In this document: one piece after another, positions 1 through 12,300 of the stretch
How positions within the stretch are numbered: position 1 is the stretch's first letter
Layout: every line of letters starts with the position of its first letter
Assembly (NCBI GenBank): GCA_029215795.1
Contig: JARDYH010000005.1
Location: forward strand, 14,788,001-14,852,000
Direction: 5' to 3'
DNA from: Anniella stebbinsi
Taxonomy: Eukaryota > Chordata > Lepidosauria > Squamata > Anniellidae
DNA: 64,000 nt
Translations under genes and position numbers: made by a program
Notes under the pieces: model-generated
The model's database searches: none
What the model was told of the DNA's origin: nothing
The model's input: the letters and a program-made list of their open reading frames with translations, nothing else

Positions 1-208
1 TTTCTTTCCCAGTCTTAGAGGGTTGAAATGCCTCTCCTAAGGCTCAGTAAGAGGTTTAAACTAATATATGCCAGTATTTCAGCTGCACCCTTTTTCCTTT
101 GGCCCATCCAAACCTGGAATGCTTCTCCAAAATTGAATTCAGCCTTTGGATTGAAAAAGAAAAAAACAAAATCCAACACCCCTGAATGAGAGCTTTTTGT
201 CTTTCCAG

Positions 209-319
209 AGATGGATGCCCCTCCAGACTCTGTACACCAAGGTCATGGAACATGACATAAAGGCAGGGAACATAGCCCTCGAGACAGCTGGAATTTTGCA
301 TCTGAAAGAATACTACCAG
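209..319 (+). CDS. GMIP: GMIP exon a (F-BAR region)
   Basis: The acceptor CTTTCCAG ends at 208 and the donor GTACAA begins at 320. The exon is 111 nt, phase 0 to 0, 37 codons. It encodes a helical segment starting [14 protein letters not shown] and ending LHLKEYYQ, matching the F-BAR part of GMIP. It is the first exon in the window; earlier exons, including the start codon, lie upstream. Confidence 0.85.
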
Positions 320-3300
320 GTACAACATTTTCTTGCTTAGATATGACACTGCTATGCAAAGACAGCAGCTAAAATAGCTCATGGGTCCACTAGTCCAGAA
401 CGGTAGGGCTAAAATGATTGCTGCTGGAACATCTCATGAAGTTTTGGTATCCCCATTTGAAGAGGGTGGGGAACGCGGGGGGAGGGGATGATGCACACCA
501 GCTGTATATTCTGTGGATTTGTTCTACTCCCTGACCCACCCAGTGATGTCTCATGGATGTCATAGTTTTATAAATGCTGAGTAGCACTGCTCAAGATCTC
601 ACTTTCACCCACCCACCCCCCACCCCCAACCCTGTTCTTTCCCTGCAGCCTCTTTGGGCCAAGAGAAATGAAATTGAGAAATGGCGGAAGGAATTCAAGG
701 ATCAGTGGCAAAAAGAACAGAAAAGGATGGTAAGCGCAAACTTAGGGGGATAAAGAAGCTACAATCACTGTTGGTCTCCTGTCATCCACCTTAAGGTCCC
801 ATAAATGCAAGATTTGTTAGTAAATTCCTGGATAATTCATAATGAAATTAATATGGAAGAAGGTGACCAGGGAGGGACTAGGGACTTATCAAGTACACAT
901 AATTCCTATAACTAGGGTGACCAGATAAAATCCAGGTCAGGGCTCATGTAACTTTAACAGTTGTAGAGAAAAAGGAATTTCAGCCAGAGTCATTTGTATG
1001 CAATTAGTTCCTGGTGAAATTCTCTCTTCATCACAACAGTTAAAGGTGCAGGCACTATACTAGAGTGACCATATACAAAAGAAGGCAGGGCCCCTGCAAC
1101 TTTAACTGCTGTGATGAAGAGGGAATTTCACCAGGAACTAATTGCATACAAATGACACTGGCTGAAATTCCCTTTTCTCTACAACTGTTAAAGTTACATG
1201 AGCCCTGACCTGAATTTTATCTGGTCACCCTACCTATAACCCCTGTGCCCAAAGAAAGATGCCAACACTTCAAGTAGAAACACCCTCTATTGTCCTCTTA
1301 TCCCAAGGATTGTAGCCACAGGTGCCTTCCCCTAAATTGTCAGCATTAATTAAAAAACAAAAACTCAAGTCTCTAGCCCTTTTACTTATGGACGTATAAG
1401 GAAAAATGCACAGGCAGTATACTACTTAATACTGCCTGCTCCTTCCTTCCTTCCTTCCTTCCTTCCTTCCTTCCTTCCTTCCTTCCTGTTCTCTGGTGAG
1501 TGTAAAGATACAGGCATGATTAACAAACACATGATTTAGAGAAAAACAGCCACCTCAAAGACTACCAAATGTATTATGGCATAAGCTCCCACGAACTACA
1601 GCCCACTTCATCAGGTGCATAAAGTGTTATCCCATAACTTACAGATATTACGCATACAAACATGATTGGGTGGCAGCAGTGGGGTATGGATAGGATTGTC
1701 AACAATGAGGTCAGAGGGAACTGAACTGCAGAAAACTTAGTGATAATTGCCCTAAATAAGTGACCATTCACATTAGACTTTAAGGTGCCACAACACTGTT
1801 TGTTGCACTTATTTTAAAAATATTGCTTCTTTTTAAAAGAAATATTACATGCACGCAATAAACGAAATTCTTTTTAATATGGTAGACTATGTCGTTTTTC
1901 TGTCTCCATTGACTAAGGTCCCCTCGACAAGATTTTGCTTTGACGCCCGGTTGCCTGATTATGCGCATATACGGATAAGCGCATTTACTCCTAATACCTA
2001 TTCACGAGAGGCGGTGAAGTGTATTACGGGCTGTATGAAACGCACTTTAAAGTTGTTTACATGCGGAGAATTGCATGTTTACATGGCCATAAGGCGCTTT
2101 AACTCCCGCGGTAAATTTTAAGTCGCTATTTAACGCGCATTCGATAATGCGAATAATCGGAGGTAAAAAGCGCCTCAACCCCTGATTTGCGCTCCGCTCT
2201 TGTAGAGGTAAAATCTGTAATGTGCCTTGAAAGAGCTTTAAATCGCTCTTGTAGAGGCACCCTTACAATACCCCTCCCCACTCCTCCACTCCCTATGGCT
2301 GTGAACCACTCAGAGAGCTTGGGCTATTGAGTAGTATAGAAATGTAATAAATCAATAAAATACGTATATATAATGCAGAGATATTTTCATGATAACTGGA
2401 AGCTTATAATGTTCAAACTCCTGTGAAGTGCAGGTTGAGCAACTGAGGCTTCCTGTAGTGATGGTGGGTGAAATAGGGCTTGGCAGGCTGACAAGATGAA
2501 TCAGCAAGTGTGGCTGGATGCCTAGTGGGCCTATTCAGAAGCACTGATTGCTGTTTCCTCTTTGTGCTTTTTGTTTTCCCTGCTTTGCATTTAGAACACC
2601 TTGCAAAAGCTGCTGGCCCTCAAAGAGACCGATCTGTTTTAGTTAGTTGTGGCAGATGGGATGAAAGCAAAACAACTCTTCCAACGTAGCAAACCTCCCC
2701 TACCCCATCACCTGGAAGCAATTCTACTTACCACAGGCAACCAGGCCTGTGGCTGTTTTCAAGACTTCTTTAGAAAGGTTACATGCCGGAATCACACTTT
2801 AAATCTACAAAAATATACTGATTTTTTTAAAATATTCGAAGTTCTTTACAGTTTCAGTGTGCTACTTTAATCAGGAACAGAAGAAGCTGCCACATAGAAT
2901 CATCCCCAATAGGGGACAAGGCTTTTAAAAGCAAAGCCCAGGGTAAGCGAAGCAATTCCGTGCTACGGCTGGGCAGGTTTGTGATTCTAACTCCTGATCC
3001 AATTGCAGAACGACTCCTTGTCCTCCATGCGCAAGTCCCGCATCCATTACCTCCAGCGCTGCGAGGACCTGGAGAAGGCCAAAGTGCTAAGTGCCAAGGC
3101 GGAAGAAGAATTCCAGGCTGTTGCAGGCAGTGGCAACAAACAGCTGGAGAAACGGCGACGTTATCGAGATGAGGCGCAGTTAAAGGTATTGGTCTCAGAT
3201 CCTAAGCAATTCAGTCTTCTGTCATTTGTGATTTGGGGGCTGTCTGTATGTTCTGGAAGCTCCAGGGTGGCTCCAGATATGCACTGCATCAGTTATATGA

Positions 3301-6300
3301 CACAGCCACCAATTCAGAGCCACCTTGAGGCAAAGAGCCAAAGATCCACATCAGAAAAGTTGGGGAATTACCCTGACTTTTCCTGCCTGAGTGAGGTCAG
3401 TGCAGCTCTTCCACTGTTTGTCCTTGCTCCGGCGTTGGTCTAGGGGCATTCCCAGGCAGAAGGCGACCACCCATTGGTCACCAGAAGCTGCAGGAGGGGG
3501 AGGGACAGGACCGGTGAGCCTAATGGCCACCATAAAGTCTGTGCTGCCTCCCCCAGTGGGGATTATTCACTGCCACCCCACACCAGTGATACCACAGGGA
3601 TTGGCAGTGGAGCAGCGCCAACTCAGTGTGTGAAGACAGCCCCTTGATCTCCGGCACAGGCCTTAGGCTCCGGAATTCAGATCCTCGTGGTGGTAGGTTA
3701 AGAGTGTGAAAACGTGAGGAGATGGTTCGGATACCAGGGGTGGGGTGGACAAGAAGGGCAACTACAGCTTTTTGTGAGTCTTCAGGCAACTTTGCGTACA
3801 AGGGCCATTTAACTATCTGGGTGTGGTGGATGCATGTACATTAAAAGGGCACTCCAGAGGCTCCTGTGTCATCACAGGAGGTGCTGGAATGCACTTTATA
3901 TTAGGCTTGGCAAAGCTAGACCAGGCCAGGCCCTGCATGAACCAAGATGGTGTTGTATTGTCACAGTGGGTGGCCCACTTAACTGGTCTGAGCCCTAACC
4001 TTAGCTGCGGGGCAAAGTTTTCAATAGCCTACAGTAGAAGTTACCCTGCACAGTTCAAGCACCATAGTTATTATTTCCTCCCCAGATATTTCCTTGCCTT
4101 CAGAGAAAGCATGTCCTCTTGGGCTAGACAGGGTCCACTTAATGAGACACCATGAGGTGTGGTAGTATTGCTCTCTCCATAAATTGCCTCTGCTTGGGAA
4201 AGATCACAATTCTGAAAGCAGAATGCATCAGAGCTGAGCTGATGAATATGTCTCCATTTTGGTATCGAAAGCAATTCTTCCGACGAGGTCAAGCTTTTTG
4301 TCAAAAAAGTAGAATGCCAACTGCCCCGCCCCCATTTATTTTAAAAGCTTATTCAATGGGAGCTGCCTGCTAGGCAAGCCCCAAAGAGAGACACTGAAAA
4401 AAGCTGCCCAGCCTTTGAAGGGGAAGTGTGCAGCCTCTCACATCTGCTGCACAGCTCTTTCAGGCAAGGCTGTGAAACTTCTTCAGGCAGATTCCTCCGT
4501 TAGAGTTTTGCCCAGAGGCATCATAATTCCGATGGAAATTAACAACAAAGTATTAAAAGGGGGTGGGGATGCTGCTACAAATAGATATAGATTTGTTCTA
4601 TGTGAAAACAGAACCTAAACAGAAACTGCATGAATGATTTCAGCTTAGCCCTAAAATGAACTCTGCAACATACTGTAGATGCATATTTCGGGGAGGGGTT
4701 GCAGAACGGAGTCATTTTTTGGCACCCACACAATCCCCTTACTCAGACATATCCACCATACATATTTAAATTCTTCACCCTCTTGCATCTCCAAGTCAGC
4801 GCTTCTGCAGTCCGTCATTTATTGATTTCACTGCCCCACAGGTCCAGGAGTCAGAAGTCACCTATAAAGGCTGTGTCTGTGATGCCAACAACCGCCGGCA
4901 GGAACTGGAGAAAGTCAGGGAGAGAATTATCTCCCACGTCCGTAAACTAATATACCAAGGAGATGAGGTGCTGACACGGGTGAGTAGGGATCCATGGTTA
5001 GGGGTGTCCCTGCCTCTCTCCTCTCCTCTCAAGCTGCAGGGAGTGGAGTATAAGGGGGTGGGGAAATTGAGTGCAGCAAGGTCATGTGCCTTTCATTTGA
5101 TATTACTGAGGAGAAGTGGGGCTGTTGTTCTTGGTGGCACCTATATATCGTCTTAGTTTTGGGTCCTCATAAAGCTAGATTCTAGGCCGGGATGCGGAAC
5201 TATAATGCCCTTGCTTGGACAGTGATGAAATGGAAGCTTTACTTGACCAATGAGAGGCCAAGCAAGAAGGAGAGGAAAAGGAACTTTGGAGTATATTTGA
5301 AAAAAAGGGGGAGTGGGAGTTGGAAAATGGCTGTTGAAGAGGAGAGATGCAGAGAGAGAGGGAGAGGGAGAGGGAGAGGGAGAGAGAGAGAGAGAGAGAG
5401 AGAGGAACCAATGAACAAGATAAAGGCTGCCTCTACATGAGACGTTTAAAGCTCTTTGAAGTCTCATGTAGAGGCAGCCTTTATCTTAAAGCTCTTTGAA
5501 GTCTCATGTAGAGGCATTATCGAATGCGCGTTAAAGAGCGAGTTTTATTTTGCTCCGGCCATTAAAGCGCATTTTGACTATGTGAACAAGCGATTCTCCG
5601 CATTAACTACTTGTAAAGCGCATTTCAAACAACCGGTAAGGCCACCAGTTGTGCACTCAATTACCTCCTGGGTGCAAGCATTTACGATAAAGCGCTTCAG
5701 CGATTATGCGCATAATCGGCTAACCAGGCGTCAAACGGAATCCATCTAGAGGTGGTCATAGACGTGGGAGAAACTATCATTTTTTTGTGTGTTGATGGCA
5801 AAGTTGCCTGTGTGTGTACTTTTATATAAAAACACCAGAGAATCTTGTGGCACCTTAGACTTAAGGGGTTTATTATTATGGCATATGCTTTTGTGAACTA
5901 TCAGATGCATTGAATACCCTGCGGTGTGTGTGTGTGTACATATATGTATACACGCACACACACACATACACAATTGGAGGGGTGTAAGGGAATTGCGAGC
6001 AGTGTGATCTGAGGTAAATGAACCCTTAGTAGCTGTGAGTGAATGGGAGTGAGCAATTGCGCTGGTAACTTTCCCCCAATGACTCAGAGTTTCTGCAGTT
6101 GGACGTCACGTGTGGGGCGTCTCTGCATTGTTTAGCTCCACCCAGATGCAGTGAGAACGGTTCAGGCAGCGAGAATCAGCACGCTTATTTGCTCCCTCCC
6201 GTTTCTCTCATAACAACTCAGGTTTTAAAAAAAAAACAAAAAAAAAACTGGGAAGTTGTGACATCTGAACCAGGTCAGTGTTTTTTTAAAGTTCAAAGCC

Positions 6301-9300
6301 TTTTACATACATTCTTTAGGTGATCTTCAACAACATAGATCAGAATTACTATGCCCGTGCTTTAGATGGGGTGGGGAGCTGAGACTTGAGTGATTTTGGG
6401 TTACCTAAGGCAAGCTAGTGAGCTCATGACTGAGATGTGATTTGAACTTCAAGCTTTCTAGCTCACACCATTAACCAGTAGGTATAAATTACAGGGAGTT
6501 CTGCAAATTTCAAAAACAATTCTACAGGAATTCATTCATTTTCTTCATGTTTCTTGGTTTTGTTTCCCTAAGGTCACCTTGAGGATGTTCAAGCTACAGC
6601 ATGGCAAAGCAGAGCAAATCCCTGTAGGGTACCAGAACCTTATTGAGTTCTGCATGCCCTACAAGGTTGGTGAGAAATACTTGGAGTTCATTCAGAAGCT
6701 GCAGAGAAAAGAGCTTCCAATGGAGGTGTACAAGTTTAATGAATTTGTTCCTTCACCACAGAGGTAAAGAAGCACAGACCTAATTCCCCTCTTTTCCCCA
6801 TATTCCAAGAAACGTGGCTACTTATAACTTGCTTCGGTCGTGACCCACAATCTTTGCTGTCCCAGCCCTGATTTCTCCAAGCTTTGCAGACTTAGAAGTG
6901 TCCTGCAAGCAGTTTTCAGACCCAGGAACCATCATTAGCCCCAAACATGCATTTCAGGTTTTTTTCCCCCTTAATTTCTTACTATATATTCGTATGGTGG
7001 TAGTGCTGCTATTGCCACCCACTTTAGGTGAGGCTATAGCCCAGTAGTGGATCCCAGACCTCCAGTTGAAGACCAATGTGCTAATGTAAAATTGCAGTCT
7101 AGGAATCAGCTGAACTCTCAGTAGCAGCCAGACAGTACCAGTGAAGCCCTTGGTTGAAACATGGTGGCTTTCAATCACTGCTTCCACCATGGCCTAACAA
7201 CTTTAGCATGCAGGTACTCACTGGGATGGAGAACAGCTGGATAAGTCAAGCCATTTCGCAGCTATGCCAAAGATGTATGCCAAGGAGGGCCAAATCCCTG
7301 CTATTGACCCAGGGGTCAATACTGTGTCATGAGGTATTATGTCAAAAGCCTTACTGAAGCCAAACTATCATATATACCATTCTCTCCACTGCAGTCCTTT
7401 TATTTTCCAGCCATGCCTGAACTGGCTGTTCAGGAAAGATAAACTTGTTTAAATTAAAAGCAATTGTTCAGGGAAAGACATTAAGTTGCTTCACCATGGA
7501 TTTGCTATCGATCTTTCAAAAAGTCTAAGGGCAGAACTACACATCTTGAGCAAAACAGATTTGGCAGATTTTCCATTGCAAATTTCCCTGGAAATTTTAA
7601 ATGCTACCTACCCATATATAGCCCAGCTCTGCAACCTGAGGCATATAAGCCCAGGGCAGGCTGAGGGAAAATTATGGAGGGTGGGATGCAACTCCAGGGG
7701 AAAACCTGCTGGAGGGACTATGTGCCCTTCCTCCTGCCTTCCGGTTCTCCCTTACAAATGCTCCGTTTGTGTCTGCATCCACATAACCATTGCAAACATG
7801 GTTATGTGGATGCACATTCAGTGAAGGCAACATATAGTTCCACTCTCAGTAGGGCATTTCCAGACATCCGCTTCCCCAGCCATGAACCTGGAAACAAAAC
7901 AGGAAGTACCTCACAGAAAATCTACCTCAAAAGCCACCGTGGCTTGAATTCATACAAATCAGATCATACTTTTAACTCATTGAAAGGTTCAAACTTCCAC
8001 TTACAACACTTTGCCTGTTTGGAAAAGATGATGATGGGCCGTGCTAAGAGGCACGTCGTGTCAAAATTATACATGGCTGAAAAATGTCTATGAAATGGAA
8101 CAAGTAAAGGATTGTATGATATAGGCATAGCAATTTCACTTGATGAATGGAAATATATATGGAAGTACTGCTTTTACTGTACATTGTGTTTCTCTGTGTT
8201 CAAATATAGGTGAAAATTATATAACGGTTATGATTTGGTGGTACATTACACCAAAACAGCTTTTTGAAATGCTTAGAGATTATGTAACCCACTTGCTGGA
8301 AGAGCAGGAAAGAAATAAGTATCTCTTATCAAGGGTGGTTATGCCCCTGGGCAATAATTTGGGAGACAAAAGCTGCTTCCACACTAGGCATTTAATGCAG
8401 AATTGCTGTGCTTGTTCATTCACATTTTACAGGGGATGTTTCCAGACAAGGCTTTTGCTGCACCATTGCCTCGCTTCATTCATGGGATTTTACAGGTGGT
8501 CCAGATGACATAGATCCTGTTCAGATGACAATCTAAGCCATGGTGGTTAAGCATTTTGAGCTAAACATTATGGCTTAGCATGTTGTATGAAACATGACTT
8601 AGCGTGTCCGGTGAACCATTCCTAACCATGGTAGCTACATAACTACAGTTTAAACACGCTTACTAACCATTTGCTGCAAAAGGGTTAGCGGCCTAACCAT
8701 GGCGTAGCATGTAGGCTGACCATCTGAAAAGGAGGACAGGGCTCCTGTAACTTTAACTGTTGTAGAGAAAAGGGAATTTCAGCCAGTGTCATTCGTAGGC
8801 GATTAGTTCCTGGTGAAATTCCCTCTTCATCACAACTGTTAAAGTTGCAGGGGCCCTGCCTTCTTTTGTATATGGTCACTCTAGTATAGTGCCTGCACCT
8901 TTAACTGTTGTGATGAAGAGGGGATTTCACCAGGAACTAATTGCACTGGCTGAAATTCCCTTTTGTCTACAACTGTTAAAGTTACAGGAGCCCTGTCTTC
9001 CTTTTCAGACGGTCAGCCTAGTAGCATGCCATCCGAATAGGCCCATTTTCTCCCACTCATAGGGCTCCGGTGTTTTCCCACCTCTTCTTCTATCTTTTCT
9101 CTTACCACCGAAAATCTGTTCAGGAAGAAAAAATGGAATAGCTGCACAAGGCCTTCTAATTGGTAGCACTAGATGCCCTCTGTCTGGGAGCACCCAGGGA
9201 GACATCCATTTGGAATCCTCCTAAGTTTACCTGTCTTGCTTCCATCTTCTCCACCCACCCACAGAATGTCTGACTGATTTGAGAAGGATGGGAAAGGGGT

Positions 9301-12300
9301 GCAATCTCCACAAGTGTAGATGCCCTGAGTGTGGGCATCTACATCAAAGCAGAGCGTTTTTTTCTGCGGGCATTGATCTATCAGGCAGGTGAACTAATCA
9401 CAGCTCAGCTACATTCAGTTTTATAACCCTGTTAATTTTTCATCCATTTTTTAATTAGCACTAAAATGCTATTCTGGCTGTCATTGTTAGAAGTGTTTAC
9501 ATAATAGTGAAATACTGCTTAAACCATCTTTCCCCAACTTGATGCCCTTCAGATGTTTTGGACTTCAACTCCCAGCCTTCCTGACCATTAAACAGGTTGA
9601 TGGGGGTTGATGTTCAAAACATTTGGGGAAGGCTGTCTTAAACAAAAGCATGCTAGGAATGTCCTTTCATTTCACACAACATTCATTTGAACCCATTCAG
9701 GAAATACCTGCTCACAGACAAATGTTTATTTCCTATGGATGATGGGTACATTGCTTTCTCAGGTCACCCTCCAATACTAGGAGAAAGAATGCTGGACATT
9801 ATTCCCGTATCTCAGCATCTGCTGCTGACCTCAGCAGCTCTTCAGAAGAAGCCTCTGGAAAACCATCTTCCTCAAGCAGTGAGCAAAGTATGTTACATTA
9901 AAATGGGAGTTAATCTTCTGTCATATCCTTTGGGGTTTTTTTATGATCCTGCTCACGGCCTGGCTAGATCAGCTTTTCCCAGCCTGGTGCCCTCCAGATG
10001 TCTTGAACTACAACTCACATCATCCCCAGCCCCCGTGAATGCCATGCTGGCTGGGGGTGATGGGAGTTGTCGCTCAACACCTATAGAGGGCACTAGGTTG
10101 GAGAAGGCTGGGCTACATCAACGAACAATTCATATAGAGGTGGGGCAGAGAGAAGGGTCAAGCAAATGCAGGAGAGACACCTCGAGGACTACATAACCCA
10201 AAACTCTGTACCCTTGCCTCCATCACTATTATGGAAGAGAGTGTCACCTTCCCTCTGGACCTCTAGCTCAGAGATGGTCAACTTCTGTATTCTCAGGAGC
10301 CATTCGTTTCTCCCGGCACTGGTTTAGGGGCCAAAAGTGTATTTTCACACACATGATCCCAAACGTTTTCCTAGTAGGTCAAACTGATTAAGATTTGGTA
10401 AGGCCACAGGGGAAAAAAATTTTTCTGGAGCTTCTGAACAACCAATTGCCAGTCCCTGCTCTTAGCCAATATAAGAGCATCCCTATTACGTGAACAGTCC
10501 GTGTTGTCGCTGATTAGTATTCTGAAATGAATGGGAAACGCTTGCTTGTGCTGGAGGCCTGTGTGTGTAAACTGCCCAGAGAGCTTCGGCTATGGAGCGG
10601 TATATAAATGTAATAATAATAATAATATAATAATAATAATAGAATTGCCATGGGGCTATGGATTAGGTTGAGTGAATTGGCCAACCCTCCCAGTGAATCC
10701 AAGGTAGTTGAGATTGAAATCCCTATCTCCCAGTCCCCATTTTCAGTTTTATCACTATGAATGCCTCATCTCTGGAGCTCCTGGCCATGAGCAGTATCCA
10801 AAGGGGAACTGTGTCCCCACCGATCCCGTTGCGTCCCTGCCAGGCTGTTCCACAAGTGAGACCCACCACTTGCACAATGATAATTTCTGGAATGGGGCAG
10901 GTCAGCAGAGCTTGCATAAAGGAGTTCTACCAACCTGACCCAATCCAGAAACAAGTGTTTCCACTTGTTTCAGGGTTTCCTATAGGAAGCATTAAATCTC
11001 CATTGTGCAAGCGGTGGGTCTCACTTGGGCAATGGAATCGGTGATAAGGGTCATTTGCACAACAGCCCTGCTGGATACTGCCCCATGTCTCCTCTCTGCT
11101 CTTCAGTCTCCCAGTTTCCCGTTTTCTCCCAGACTGCTCCTCTTCCTCTCATTTCTATGGTCTATTTCCTCACTTAAGTCCCCTCCCAACCCATATTTCT
11201 TCAGTCTCCATGCTTCCTTTGTCCTTTTGCCTACTCAGATTCTTATCTTCTCTGGCAGCGCAGAACTTCCACTCCTCTCTATGGCTCCTCTGCCAACCTC
11301 TCAGTGAAGATAGAATTGTTCCTTTACTCAGCTAAGAAATTTGTACACGACCTTTCCATTATACAAGCACTTATTTTTAAAATCATTTTATAGATAAAAT
11401 TAAGAACCTGCCTTTAGTTTCTCGAAAAGGCAAGAGGCCTAGTAGCTGAAAATTCCTAACATTTAGCTTATGATTTAAAATGCTGTGTCTTGGCTTTCTG
11501 CCTTCGATAGATAAGGTGACATTTGATCCACTAAAACGGATTTATATGTGAGCACACGTGTGTGTATGCACATATTACACATGCATACACACACACTTGC
11601 ATGCACATATTCAGATGTGTCTGTATGGATGTGTATGTACATGTATGCACACATATATGCACATGTGTACCTAGATACATGCGTGCGTCTCTGCATGTAG
11701 CCCTTAGTACGAAAAGGTATTGTGGCATTAAGGGCTACAAGTATTTTTAGTACAGCCTATCCCTTTAATAAAAGATCTGAAAGCCGTTGATTTCTTCCTC
11801 CACCCCAAAATGCTCCTTTGTTTAAAGGTACCAATAACCTTCAAACTTTCCTTCTATGACAGATTCCTGTTAAGTTAGAAAAATCACTGTATAGATTGTT
11901 TGAAAGGTAGAAGAATGACTAACTCTTTGGGTATGCTGCCAAGGGAACAGGTTCTCAACTGCAACAGAACATCTCCTAAAATAAGATACTGCAGCTTGGT
12001 GCACTTAAATTACTTCGATCTAGTAAGAGTCCAAGTGAATTTTCCGGAGTAGTGCAGGCACAAGCCAAAGTGAATGGTTTTAGTAATGCCTTCTGACCTG
12101 TAAACCGTCTGACAGATGTTCTCCTCTGCCTTTTAAAATGGCTCTTCCTGGTCCATCTTCCCTGTTTCTTTGTCTGTATAAAAATGTCATATTTTCAGAG
12201 TGTTTTCCCCTTATGGTTATAGCGTGTTGGCCCCAATCCTGCTTCATTAGCTGTAATGAAGTCGTGAGGAGCCTTACTGGAGAGGCACTGCTGGAAGGAC

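Larger units (their letters stand above)
730..3008 (+). other. GMIP intron b, repeat-filled
   Basis: The intron contains a hAT MITE (913-1232), a CCTT microsatellite, an interspersed repeat piece (about 1553-1830), a GCGC-rich repeat (about 1905-2270) and a short L2-type 3' tail (2284-2355). In 2360-3008 I see nothing recognisable. Confidence 0.75.
4980..6572 (+). other. GMIP intron d
   Basis: It contains a GA-rich microsatellite (5347-5404), the second GCGC-rich repeat, a retroposon piece (5830-5930) and a CA/TG tract (5923-5966). The remainder holds nothing recognised. Confidence 0.7.
6764..9762 (+). other. GMIP intron e
   Basis: It contains a TIR repeat (8532-9044) with a nested hAT MITE and a foldback repeat (9533-9640). 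In 6764-8500 I see no recognised element. The open frames there are unsupported. Confidence 0.7.

Noticed and set aside
3003..3443. A 146-codon open frame starting inside a GMIP exon
   Set aside because: Only 3009-3185 is exon. The rest is read-through past a good donor into intron and repeat R1, and it begins with an alternative start in another exon context.
9687..10196. A 169-codon open frame
   Set aside because: It runs through exon f in the wrong frame and through an R3 foldback. The phase of the flanking exons requires a different frame.
11475..11750. Cys/His-rich small ORFs on both strands
   Set aside because: They are translations of a CA/TG alternating tract, an artefact of low complexity.
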